DNA of 35,729 bases from WHSV01 sp050694055 (GTDB lineage Bacteria > Actinomycetota > CADDZG01 > WHSQ01). Below the pieces are notes generated by a model. It had not been told where the DNA came from. It saw only the letters and a program-made list of their open reading frames with translations, and made no database searches. Position 1 is the first letter of the stretch. Each line of letters opens with the position of its first letter. The stretch spans positions 1 to 35,729 of the forward strand of contig JBOGWX010000153.1 in assembly GCA_050694055.1 (NCBI GenBank). The letters run 5' to 3'. Position numbers and translations under genes: made by a program. Shown here piece by piece: positions 23,815 through 30,517 of the stretch.

Positions 23815-23820
23815 AGGGTA
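23815..23820 (-). promoter_or_regulatory. -10-like box of pabA (leaderless start)
   Basis: TACCCT on the minus strand ends 7 nt before the GTG start codon, placing transcription start at or next to the start codon. The same hexamer at the same distance precedes the Nudix-MBL gene (32064-32069). No -35 was identified. Confidence 0.35.
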
Positions 23821-23850
23821 ACGGTGGGGAGCCTATGCTGCGAGGCGTAT

Positions 23851-25185
23851 ATGGCGGCGATCGAACTCCTGCAAGAGCTCATCAGGCTCGACACGACGAA
23901 TCCTCCGGGGCAGGAGGGTCCGGCCGCCGAGCTGCTAGAAGCTCGCCTCGCGAGCGCGGGTCTCGAAGGTGAGATCCTCATGAGTCCGGGTGGAAGGCCC
24001 AGCCTGGTCGCCCGTCTTCCGGGACCGCAGGATCGCTCTGCGCTCGTGCTCTTGTCCCATACCGACGTCGTTGGTGTCGAGGAGGACAAATGGAGCCACG
24101 ACCCCTTCGGGGGCGCCATCGATGATGGCTTCATTTGGGGCCGCGGTGCCATCGACATGAAGAGCATCGCCGTCATGCATGCCGAGGCGGTGATGGCTCT
24201 CGCCGCTTCGGGGGAGACCATCGAGCGGGAGATCATCTTCGTGTCCGTGGCCGACGAGGAGGCCGGAGGCCTCGAGGGGGCCGAGTGGCTGGTGCCGGCC
24301 CATCCCGAGAAGGTCGGACTGCGCGCCGGCGGCCCCGCTCCCGAAATCCTTGGTGAGGGAGCCTTCGGGATAACCGGCGTTCTGGATGTCCCCGTGATCC
24401 CCGTCGCGCTGGGCGAGAAGTCGGCTTTGTGGATATCGCTGAGGGCGCGCGGCGAACCCGGCCATGGTTCGATTCCACCGGCGCGCACCGCCCTTCATAA
24501 CCTCACGAGATTCGTGAACGAGGTCGCGAGGGACGGAGCTGCGCGCGTGCACCCGGTCATGCGCGAGCAGTTCGGGATCCTGGCGGCCAAGACGACCGGG
24601 TCGAGGCGGCGCGCGTTCCAGGCGCTAGCTTCCTCCGCCGGGCCGGCCGTGGCGCGTGTGCTACGTCCTCGGCTGGACTCACGCGTGCTCGCCGCGACTC
24701 TCGCCGACACCGTTACCCCCACGATGTTGAGTGCCGGCTACAAGACCAACGTCGTTCCCGGCGAGGCGACGGGAAGCCTCGACGTTCGTCTTCTACCGGA
24801 CACCGACCCCGGCAAGTTCGTCGCAGACCTGAGGCGTAGGGGTGTGAAGCATGACGTTCATGTCGAGGTGGGCAACCAATGCATCAGTCCGGTCAGCGAC
24901 AAGACCGCTCTGTATGACATCATCACCGAGCTATCCAAGCAGATCGCGCCGGGGGCAGTGGTCGTACCGTCGATCACGCCCGGGACGACCGACGTGCGGG
25001 TCTTCCGGCGAGCGGGTGCCGGTGGCTACGGCTGGGCCCCCCTGGTCCTGACGCCGGAGGTCTTTGCCACCATCCACGGGCACGACGAGCGCGTCGAGGT
25101 GGCGGGCTTCGAACGCGCAGTTGAGCTCGTGACCCAGGCGGTGAGACGCGCGGCAGTCGGAGAACACAGCCCCTTGAGAAGCTAG
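23851..25185 (+). CDS. M20 family zinc metallopeptidase
   Basis: 444-residue M20/M25/M40 peptidase or deacylase. The dinuclear zinc site is visible: His70-x-Asp72 in LLSHTDVVG, Asp102 in WGRGAIDMKS, Glu136/Glu137 in VADEEAGG, and a late His in IHGHDERV. A dimerisation lid domain spans about residues 185-300. ATG at 23851 has GAGG five nt upstream, and family similarity starts directly there (MAAIELLQELIRLDTTNPPG); the frame is open further upstream but overlaps pabA. Such proteins cleave dipeptides or N-acyl amino acids (carboxypeptidase, desuccinylase or aminoacylase). Specificity cannot be told. Divergent from pabA; its stop TAG overlaps the stop of the convergent small gene. Confidence 0.92.
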   Translation: MAAIELLQELIRLDTTNPPGQEGPAAELLEARLASAGLEGEILMSPGGRPSLVARLPGPQDRSALVLLSHTDVVGVEEDKWSHDPFGGAIDDGFIWGRGAIDMKSIAVMHAEAVMALAASGETIEREIIFVSVADEEAGGLEGAEWLVPAHPEKVGLRAGGPAPEILGEGAFGITGVLDVPVIPVALGEKSALWISLRARGEPGHGSIPPARTALHNLTRFVNEVARDGAARVHPVMREQFGILAAKTTGSRRRAFQALASSAGPAVARVLRPRLDSRVLAATLADTVTPTMLSAGYKTNVVPGEATGSLDVRLLPDTDPGKFVADLRRRGVKHDVHVEVGNQCISPVSDKTALYDIITELSKQIAPGAVVVPSITPGTTDVRVFRRAGAGGYGWAPLVLTPEVFATIHGHDERVEVAGFERAVELVTQAVRRAAVGEHSPLRS

Positions 25186-25448
25186 TGGTTGCGCAGCGCC
25201 TTGATGAGCTCACTCTTGCTCATGCCGGATCGACCCTCGATACCGATCTCGGCCGCCCGGTCCTGAAGGTCGTCCACGCTCCAGTCCTCGTAGCTGCCGG
25301 ACTCGCCCCCGCGCTCGCCCACCTTCGATCGACCCTCGTTACTCGACGCGTTCGCGATGCGCGCCGCCTTCTCCTTGGACTCGCCCTGCTTGCGCAGCGC
25401 CTCGTACTGCTCGTCGTCCTTGATGCTCGATCCGTGATCCTTGGCCAC
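25182..25448 (-). CDS. small Rho-N/SAP-like protein
   Basis: 88-residue charged protein. The N-terminal half (KDHGSSIKDDEQYEALRKQGESKEKAARIANA) is a Lys/Glu-rich segment found in a family of small actinobacterial proteins (DUF7218-like). The C-terminal half (about 53-88, WSVDDLQDRAAEIGIEGRSGMSKSELIKAL) is a helix-extended-helix of the Rho termination factor N-terminal/SAP type, which often binds nucleic acid. GTG start at 25446-25448, preceded by a perfect AAGGAGG 6 nt upstream. Convergent with the M20 gene, stops overlapping in CTAG. Often annotated as 'Rho termination factor' although it is only the small domain. Nucleic-acid binding is an inference. Confidence 0.8.
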   Translation of the reverse strand: MAKDHGSSIKDDEQYEALRKQGESKEKAARIANASSNEGRSKVGERGGESGSYEDWSVDDLQDRAAEIGIEGRSGMSKSELIKALRNH

Positions 25449-25513
25449 GACGGCCTCCTTCGGTCTGCGGACTCCTCATTCGCTTTTCCGCTCACGAGGC
25501 GACGAAACGCGCT

Positions 25514-25666
25514 TTAGAAATTCGTCGGGAGCAAGCGCTCGGTGAGCGCGATGAGCACGAGCGCCGTGCCGATGGCGATCGCCGCCCAGAACAGGAGCTC
25601 CAGCACCCGTGACCTCCAGGACCGGCGCGATCGGGACCGTGGTCGATGCTCGGCACCTGATGCCAT
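25514..25666 (-). CDS. 50-residue single-pass membrane protein coupled to sortase
   Basis: Small gene: ATG at 25664-25666, stop at 25514-25516. The product has an Arg/Ser-rich N-terminus (residues 8-20) and one strong hydrophobic helix (about 21-42, VLELLFWAAIAIGTALVLIAL), then TERLLPTNF. The A of its ATG is the last base of the sortase TGA (TGATG), so translation is likely coupled. Positive-inside topology puts the C-terminus outside. No family recognised. The close coupling suggests it works with or stabilises the sortase, but that is inference. The intergenic 25449-25513 shows nothing but the upstream ribosome site of the neighbouring gene. Confidence 0.6.
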   Translation of the reverse strand: MASGAEHRPRSRSRRSWRSRVLELLFWAAIAIGTALVLIALTERLLPTNF

Positions 25667-26328
25667 CAGAACGACCCCTCCGTTAGCTCGGCCGACACGA
25701 TCAGTCGTTGCGCCGCCGAGAAGCGAGGGTGGCAGGTGGTCAGCACCAGCTCCGGTCTGTCGCTGACCGGGGTGGCGATGTCCTGGGCGTTCGGAAGGAC
25801 GATCTCGCTCGTGGTCACCTCGTAGGTAAAGTCTCCCCATTTCGCCTCGAGGCGGATCTCGTCGCCGGGGCGGAGCCTGTCCACCCTCTCGAACGGCGCT
25901 CCGTAGGTCGTTCGGTGACCGGAGATGATCACGCGCCCGACCTCGCCGGGCCAGACCTCGTCCTTGGTGGTGCACAGGGGCTTGCTGAAACCCGCACGGC
26001 AGTCCGGATAGTGGCCGGGTCCCTTACGCAGATGCTCGGTCTCGACCCCCTCGACCACCATGTTACGCACGCCGATCTTGGGAATCACGATGCGAAATAC
26101 GGGATCGCCCGGTCCGGGTTCGAACGAATCATCGACCTCGATGCTGCGAACGCCCTCTTGCGAGTGCGGTCTCGCTTCGATCGCCCGCCCGCGCCCGAAC
26201 TCGAGCTCGAGGCTCTCCTGGGCGCGACTGGTCGACAGACCCGTGCCCCACAAGGTCCACGCGACGAAGAGCAGGACGCCGACGCCCACCGAGATGAGGA
26301 ACTTGCCCAGCGTTCTCAACACCGTCAT
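25666..26328 (-). CDS. srtE: class E sortase
   Basis: 220-residue membrane-bound transpeptidase that cleaves cell-wall sorting signals and links proteins to peptidoglycan precursors. N-terminal anchor helix (about residues 8-28). Catalytic residues: His138 in ISGHRTTYGAPF, Cys199 in LVLTTCHPRF, Arg208 in SAAQRLIV. The Tyr in HRTTYGAPF and the TTCHPRFSAAQRL region are features of class E enzymes, which prefer LAxTG. Two extra cysteines (110, 119) may form a disulfide. No protein in this window has a recognisable sorting signal. A sortase between pabA and crgA is common in actinobacteria. Starts 38 nt from and divergent to crgA. Confidence 0.94.
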   Translation of the reverse strand: MTVLRTLGKFLISVGVGVLLFVAWTLWGTGLSTSRAQESLELEFGRGRAIEARPHSQEGVRSIEVDDSFEPGPGDPVFRIVIPKIGVRNMVVEGVETEHLRKGPGHYPDCRAGFSKPLCTTKDEVWPGEVGRVIISGHRTTYGAPFERVDRLRPGDEIRLEAKWGDFTYEVTTSEIVLPNAQDIATPVSDRPELVLTTCHPRFSAAQRLIVSAELTEGSF

Positions 26329-26352
26329 ACGAGACCAGGATATTCCCTCGGC

Positions 26353-26358
26353 TACTAT
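26353..26358 (+). promoter_or_regulatory. -10 box of crgA (leaderless start)
   Basis: TACTAT lies 8 nt before the crgA ATG, and no Shine-Dalgarno is present in the 38-nt gap to the divergent sortase gene. It fits a leaderless transcript. No -35 seen. Confidence 0.4.
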
Positions 26359-26366
26359 TGCCCCTT

Positions 26367-26594
26367 ATGCCGAAGAGCAAGTCGAAGCGCAAGCAATTCC
26401 AGCATCAGCCGCCGCCGAAGCCGAAGCCCAAGACCTCACCTCCGTGGGTCGGCTGGCTCTTCTTCGGACTCATGGGTATCGGAGTGGCCCTGATCCTGGC
26501 CTTCTACATCGCATTGGGGGGGCAGGGTCCATGGCTCTTCGTGGGCCTCGGTCTGATCACCGCGGCGTTCCTCGTCGCCACGCGGTGGCATTGA
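26367..26594 (+). CDS. crgA: cell division protein CrgA
   Basis: 75-residue membrane protein of the actinobacterial division machinery. In mycobacteria CrgA recruits or stabilises FtsZ, FtsQ, FtsI and PbpA at the septum; in Streptomyces it delays sporulation septation. The N-terminus is MPKSKSKRK and very basic with a Pro/Lys stretch, then two membrane helices (about 28-50 and 54-72) separated by GGQGPW. The ATG at 26367 is the family start; the ATG 9 nt upstream is less likely. The position close to pabA, sortase and the kinase operon is conserved. It is shorter than the 93 residues of M. tuberculosis CrgA, in the N-terminal tail. Confidence 0.93.
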   Translation: MPKSKSKRKQFQHQPPPKPKPKTSPPWVGWLFFGLMGIGVALILAFYIALGGQGPWLFVGLGLITAAFLVATRWH

Positions 26595-26701
26595 GACGGG
26601 CCTCTGCGAAGGTACCCCCTCAGGGTATTATCGAGCGCGCCGTCACCTTACGCAGATCGTTCATCTCCCGGCTAAATAACAAGGATGTTGTTTTCCCCAG
26701 C

Positions 26702-26722
26702 TGTGGACAGAGCTGTGGACGA
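26702..26722 (-). promoter_or_regulatory. two adjacent DnaA-box-like 9-mers
   Basis: On the minus strand TCGTCCACA (26722-26714) and CTGTCCACA (26710-26702) lie in direct orientation 3 nt apart. They fit the actinobacterial DnaA box (T/C)(T/C)GTCCACA. Just upstream is an AT-richer stretch with the inverted repeat AACAA-GGATG-TTGTT (26678-26692). The whole 26595-26755 gap also has a small TACCC/GGGTA hairpin near 26613-26627 and a TATTAT hexamer at 26626-26631, possibly a promoter for the gene at 26756. Confidence 0.45.
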
Positions 26723-26755
26723 CGCCGATCGTAAGCAGCAGGAGCACCGATCGCC

Positions 26756-27085
26756 ATGACCAGAGCCCGCATGATGATTCTCGGCCTCGCCGCCGTCGCC
26801 GTGGTGGTCCTGGGTGAGATGTTTGGGTACTTCCGCTCCATCACCGGGGTCGCGATGTTCGCCGGCATCCTGGTGCTGGGCACCCGCTACGTCCAGACGA
26901 TGGGTGACATCCCCCCCGAGCCCGAGATCACGGACGTCAGTGAATACGGGCTGAAGTACGTCTGCAAGAACTGCGGGCTCGAGTTGAAGGTCGAGAAGGC
27001 GGCCAAGGACAAGGCCCCGACGCACTGCATGGAGCCGATGAACCTCGTGCGCGAGGGAGGCAAGCCTCCGCTCCGCCCGGTGTGA
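26756..27085 (+). CDS. zinc-ribbon membrane protein
   Basis: 109-residue protein of unknown function found in actinobacteria near crgA-type genes. Two N-terminal membrane helices (about residues 5-24 and 30-46). A cytoplasmic or external C-terminal zinc-binding motif is formed by Cys70-x-x-Cys73 (YVCKNCG) and His90-Cys91 (THCMEPM). ATG at 26756 has AGGAG about 11 nt upstream. The two DnaA-box-like sites lie 34-54 nt before its start and could influence its transcription. Convergent with the thiolase. Metal binding is an inference from the four ligands. Confidence 0.75.
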   Translation: MTRARMMILGLAAVAVVVLGEMFGYFRSITGVAMFAGILVLGTRYVQTMGDIPPEPEITDVSEYGLKYVCKNCGLELKVEKAAKDKAPTHCMEPMNLVREGGKPPLRPV

Positions 27086-27120
27086 GCCGGCAGGTGGGCT
27101 CCCCCGTCGAATGCCGCCGG

Positions 27121-28281
27121 CTAGGGCAGGCGCTCCAGCAGGGTTGCGTTGGCCAGACCCCCGCCCTCGCACATGGTCTGCAGGAGGTACCGTCCCGCGC
27201 GTTGCTCGAGCGCGTTCAGGCCCGTGGTCATCAGCCGCGCCCCGGAGGCTCCCAGGGGGTGGCCCAGGGCGATCGCCCCGCCGTGGACGTTGACGTGGTC
27301 GTCGAACCAGGCATCGTCGATTCCGAGTTCCCTCTTCCAGGCGAGCACCACGCTCGCGAAAGCCTCGTTGATCTCCACCACGTCGAGGTCTTCGATCGAC
27401 AAACCGGTCCCCTGTAGGATCTTGCGGGTGGCGGGAATCGGTCCCGTGAGCATCGTCACGGGATCGGTGCCGGCCACGGCGAAGCGCACGAACCGCGCCC
27501 GGGGTTGCAGGCCCAGCTCCTCGGCCTTCTCGGGGGTCGTGATCAGCAGTGCCGAGGCACCGTCGGTGATCTGCGAGGAGTTCCCGGCCGTCACGATGCC
27601 GTCTTCCTTGAAAGCCGTCTGGAGCGTCGACATCTTCTCGAGGTTCGGCGTGCGCATCCCCTCGTCCCTCTCGAACAGCTCATCCGAGACCTTGATGGGG
27701 TGGATCTCGTTCTTGAAGGCTCCGCTTTCGGTCGCGTCAAGCGCCCGTTGATGACTGCGAGCTCCCAGCCGGTCGGCGTCCTCACGAGTGATGCTCCAGC
27801 GCTCTGCGATGATCTCGGCCGAAATGCCCTGTGGGACGAGGCCGCCCTCGTAGCGACCCATGAGACTGTCGGGAAAGGGGAAACCGGGGCTCTGAGCGCT
27901 CGATCCCATCGGGACCCGGCTCATCGATTCGACGCCGCACGCGATCGCGACCTCGTAGGCCCCGGCGATGACCCCCTGAGCTGCAAAGTGGGCGGACTGC
28001 TGGCTGGACCCGCACTGCCGGTCGATGGTGGTGGCAGGGACCTCCTCCGGCAGGCCGGCAGCCAGCCACGCGTTGCGACCGACGTTGAGGGACTGTTCGC
28101 CGACCTGGCTGACGCACCCGCAGATCACGTCGTCCACGACACCGGCATCGATACTGGAGCGGGCCACGGTCTCGTTCAGCACCTCCGCCAGGAGGTCCAC
28201 AGGATGCCAGCCGCTCAACTTGCCGTTGCGCTTGCCCAGCGGCGTACGCACCGCCTCGACGATTACAGCCTCACGAGCCAT
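27121..28281 (-). CDS. thiolase (acetyl-CoA acetyltransferase family)
   Basis: 386-residue thiolase that either splits 3-ketoacyl-CoA with CoA (degradation) or joins acetyl-CoA units. Active residues: nucleophile Cys in TIDRQCGSSQQS (about residue 90), the NEAFA motif, His in HGGAIALGHPLGASGARL, and the second Cys in TMCEGGGLANATL. The QCGSSQQ and CEGGG forms and the length suit the degradative FadA-type or steroid-type enzymes common in actinobacteria. ATG at 28279-28281 with AAGGA about 10 nt upstream; a GTG one codon earlier is possible. A TetR-type palindrome lies 24 nt upstream. It follows the SpoIIE-type regulator gene by about 35 nt. Exact substrate unknown. Confidence 0.93.
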   Translation of the reverse strand: MAREAVIVEAVRTPLGKRNGKLSGWHPVDLLAEVLNETVARSSIDAGVVDDVICGCVSQVGEQSLNVGRNAWLAAGLPEEVPATTIDRQCGSSQQSAHFAAQGVIAGAYEVAIACGVESMSRVPMGSSAQSPGFPFPDSLMGRYEGGLVPQGISAEIIAERWSITREDADRLGARSHQRALDATESGAFKNEIHPIKVSDELFERDEGMRTPNLEKMSTLQTAFKEDGIVTAGNSSQITDGASALLITTPEKAEELGLQPRARFVRFAVAGTDPVTMLTGPIPATRKILQGTGLSIEDLDVVEINEAFASVVLAWKRELGIDDAWFDDHVNVHGGAIALGHPLGASGARLMTTGLNALEQRAGRYLLQTMCEGGGLANATLLERLP

Positions 28282-28307
28282 CACGCATCATCCTTCGCCT
28301 GTTGAAA

Positions 28308-28323
28308 TTGACCGGACGGTCAA
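28308..28323. promoter_or_regulatory. 16-bp palindromic operator before thiolase gene
   Basis: TTGACCG-GA-CGGTCAA, perfect 7-bp arms around two central bases. It overlaps the stop codon of the upstream gene and ends about 25 nt before the thiolase start. ACCG-NN-CGGT palindromes are typical TetR-family operators at fatty-acid and acyl-CoA genes, so local control of the thiolase by a TetR repressor is likely. No such repressor is encoded in the window. Confidence 0.65.
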
Positions 28324-30497
28324 GTATCGCGCTTGTGGGAGGAGGGGTGGAGCACCCTCGCCACCGCCGGACTCATGGGCGTTCCGGGAGGAAAGACCTT
28401 GTGGCGGATCACGACCTTGGTTCCCTGGCCGGAGCTTTCGTAGGTCACGTCGTCCATGAGTTCCCCCATGAGGAATAGGCCCCGGCCCCCGGCCGCGTAG
28501 CGGTCACGTTCGCGCTCACGCCCTTTGATCTCCTCCATGTCGAAACCACCACCATCATCCGCGATGGTCACGACCACGTCGGTCCGGTCGAGCTTGACGC
28601 CGACGCGCACCTCGCTCCGGCCCTGCTCTCTGCGACCATGCCGTGCCGCGTTGGCCGCGGCCTCGCCCACCGCAAGCAGGATGTCCTGGCTGATCTCAAC
28701 GGGTGCTCGGATGTCGGTGAGAAAGCCGGTGACGAAACGCCGGATCTCGCCGAGGCGGGCCGACTCGTTCGGCAGCACGATCTCGCGTTCGGGCTCCTCG
28801 AGGGTCGAGTCGGGCACGACCTGAAGTACCAACAGGGCCAGGTCATCGCGCAGGTCACCCTCTCCCACCCACGCGTCCACACCGCGCCGAATTGCCTGCA
28901 CCAACTCGCCCGGGGTCCCCATTCCGTAGAGCTGCACCAGGTCTACGAAACGAGGCTGCCCAAATGGCTTCGACTTGCGCGGCGCTTCGGTGACGCCGTC
29001 GGTGTAGAGCACGAGCATGTCGCCGGGCTCGAGCTCGATGTGGCCGACCTTGTACTCTGCGTCGTCCTCGACACCCATGGCGACACCGCCCTCATCGAGC
29101 CACTCGACCTCGCCCGTACCGGCCCTGTACACCACCGGTGGCACGTGACCCGCGTTGACGTAATCGAGGGTTGCGCGTTCGGGATCGAGCACGCCAAACA
29201 GCAGTCGAATGAAGCGATCGATGTCGATCTGCCCTGAGATGTGGGTATTCATCCGCTCGAACAACGTTGAGGGGTCGGGGTCCTCGCTCAAGAACGTGCG
29301 CAAGGTGTAGCGCGCCAGAGCAGAACCGTTGGCCGCGGAGGGGCCGATACCGCAGACGTCGCCAAGGGTGATCCCCATCTTGCCGTCCGACATGGGGATG
29401 AAGTCGTAGAAGTCGCCGCAGACCGCGCGGCTCCCCGCGGCGGGAATATAGCGCGCGACCAAACTGACCCGCGGGAGATTGGGCATCCCTTCGGGCAACA
29501 GGCTGCGCTGATAGCTCTCGGCCGTCTTGCGCGCTTCCTCGTAGAGCCGCTCGATCTCTCCCGCGCGCCTGAGCGCCTCGGTGATGTCCGTGTAGACGTC
29601 GATGCGGCCTGCGAGCACTCCGTCCTCGTCATAGGTGGGACCCGAGTAGAGGCGCAGCTGACGACGCTCGGGCATGATCTGCTCGATCGTTGCTCGCAAC
29701 TCGCCTTCGGGATCGTCCCTCAGCTCCTGAAACGTCTCCATGAAGCCCTCGGGGTCCTCGGTGCGTCGAGCGATGGTTCGCAGGAGTTCGGCTCCCGGCA
29801 GTCCCAAGAAGTCGTCGGGGTCGACGCCGAACAGCGCCCCCGCCCTTCGATTGATGACGCGCACGGCGCCCTGAGGATCTCGGAAGACGATGGCCTCATC
29901 GACCGCATCCACCACCGCGAGAAGCCGGTGACGCACGATGGTGGCCAGCCGGTGTTCTTCCTGCTGGCCGTGGAACTGCTTTCTCACCTCGCGCGCCAGC
30001 AGACCTGCGATCGATCCCGAAAGCAGAAACACTCCGGTGTTGAGGAGGCCGGTGCCGAGCTCGGGAACACCACCGGTCAATCCGGCCATGACCCAGTACG
30101 CCAGGCTCCCGGCGACTCCGATGGCGAGTCCCGCAACCGGATTGCTGAGCATCGCGGTCGCGACGATCGCCGCGACGAGAGTTAGCTGGATGGACGCCAC
30201 GTAGCCGCGAAGGAGTCCGAAGATCGCAGCCCCGAAACCTAGGGTGATCAGACCCGAGGCGATGCCGATCCAGCGCTTGGTTCGGGCCCGCTCGACGAGG
30301 AAGGTGAACAAGCCCCAGATCCATGCCGCAAGCGCCGCGGTGACGCCGAGACCCCACAGTCTCACCCCACTCGGGAGCTCAGAGATCAAGACGATTACGG
30401 CGAGAAGTACGACGGTTCCCCAGGCAATGATCTCGGCAACGTTGAGAGCCCACCCCCAACTCCCCCGTTTAACACTCCGTCGATCTCTTGAGATCAT
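28320..30497 (-). CDS. membrane PAS-SpoIIE phosphatase-HATPase regulator
   Basis: 725-residue multi-domain signalling protein. N-terminal membrane domain with about six helices (residues 18-170); PAS sensor (about 195-315, DAVDEAIVFRDPQGAVRVINRRA); short coiled coil; PP2C/SpoIIE phosphatase (about 345-560) with VCGDFYDFIPM, TLGDVCGIGPSAA, NAGHVPPVVY, LYTDGVTEAP and DDLALLVL; C-terminal GHKL/HATPase kinase domain (about 570-700) with ILLAVGEAAANAARHG, IADDGGGFD and GGRGLFLM. The phosphatase is RsbU-like and the ATPase RsbW-like, so both activities of a partner-switching pathway (anti-sigma antagonist dephosphorylation and phosphorylation) are in one chain. ATG at 30495-30497. It is 20 nt downstream of the Nudix-MBL gene. 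No anti-anti-sigma or sigma gene is in the window. Confidence 0.93.
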   Translation of the reverse strand: MISRDRRSVKRGSWGWALNVAEIIAWGTVVLLAVIVLISELPSGVRLWGLGVTAALAAWIWGLFTFLVERARTKRWIGIASGLITLGFGAAIFGLLRGYVASIQLTLVAAIVATAMLSNPVAGLAIGVAGSLAYWVMAGLTGGVPELGTGLLNTGVFLLSGSIAGLLAREVRKQFHGQQEEHRLATIVRHRLLAVVDAVDEAIVFRDPQGAVRVINRRAGALFGVDPDDFLGLPGAELLRTIARRTEDPEGFMETFQELRDDPEGELRATIEQIMPERRQLRLYSGPTYDEDGVLAGRIDVYTDITEALRRAGEIERLYEEARKTAESYQRSLLPEGMPNLPRVSLVARYIPAAGSRAVCGDFYDFIPMSDGKMGITLGDVCGIGPSAANGSALARYTLRTFLSEDPDPSTLFERMNTHISGQIDIDRFIRLLFGVLDPERATLDYVNAGHVPPVVYRAGTGEVEWLDEGGVAMGVEDDAEYKVGHIELEPGDMLVLYTDGVTEAPRKSKPFGQPRFVDLVQLYGMGTPGELVQAIRRGVDAWVGEGDLRDDLALLVLQVVPDSTLEEPEREIVLPNESARLGEIRRFVTGFLTDIRAPVEISQDILLAVGEAAANAARHGRREQGRSEVRVGVKLDRTDVVVTIADDGGGFDMEEIKGRERERDRYAAGGRGLFLMGELMDDVTYESSGQGTKVVIRHKVFPPGTPMSPAVARVLHPSSHKRDT

Positions 30498-30517
30498 GAA
30501 GTCCCGTCCCGTTGCGT

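Noticed and set aside
26595..26755. Reading the DnaA-box pair as an origin of replication
   Set aside because: Only two boxes, no dnaA, dnaN or gyrB in the window, and no long AT-rich unwinding region. Kept only as a regulatory or titration candidate.
30482..30495. GATCTC-TT-GAGATC palindrome at the start of the SpoIIE-type regulator gene
   Set aside because: It falls within codons 2-6 of the gene. Only 14 bp and could arise by chance in coding sequence; no other evidence for an operator.
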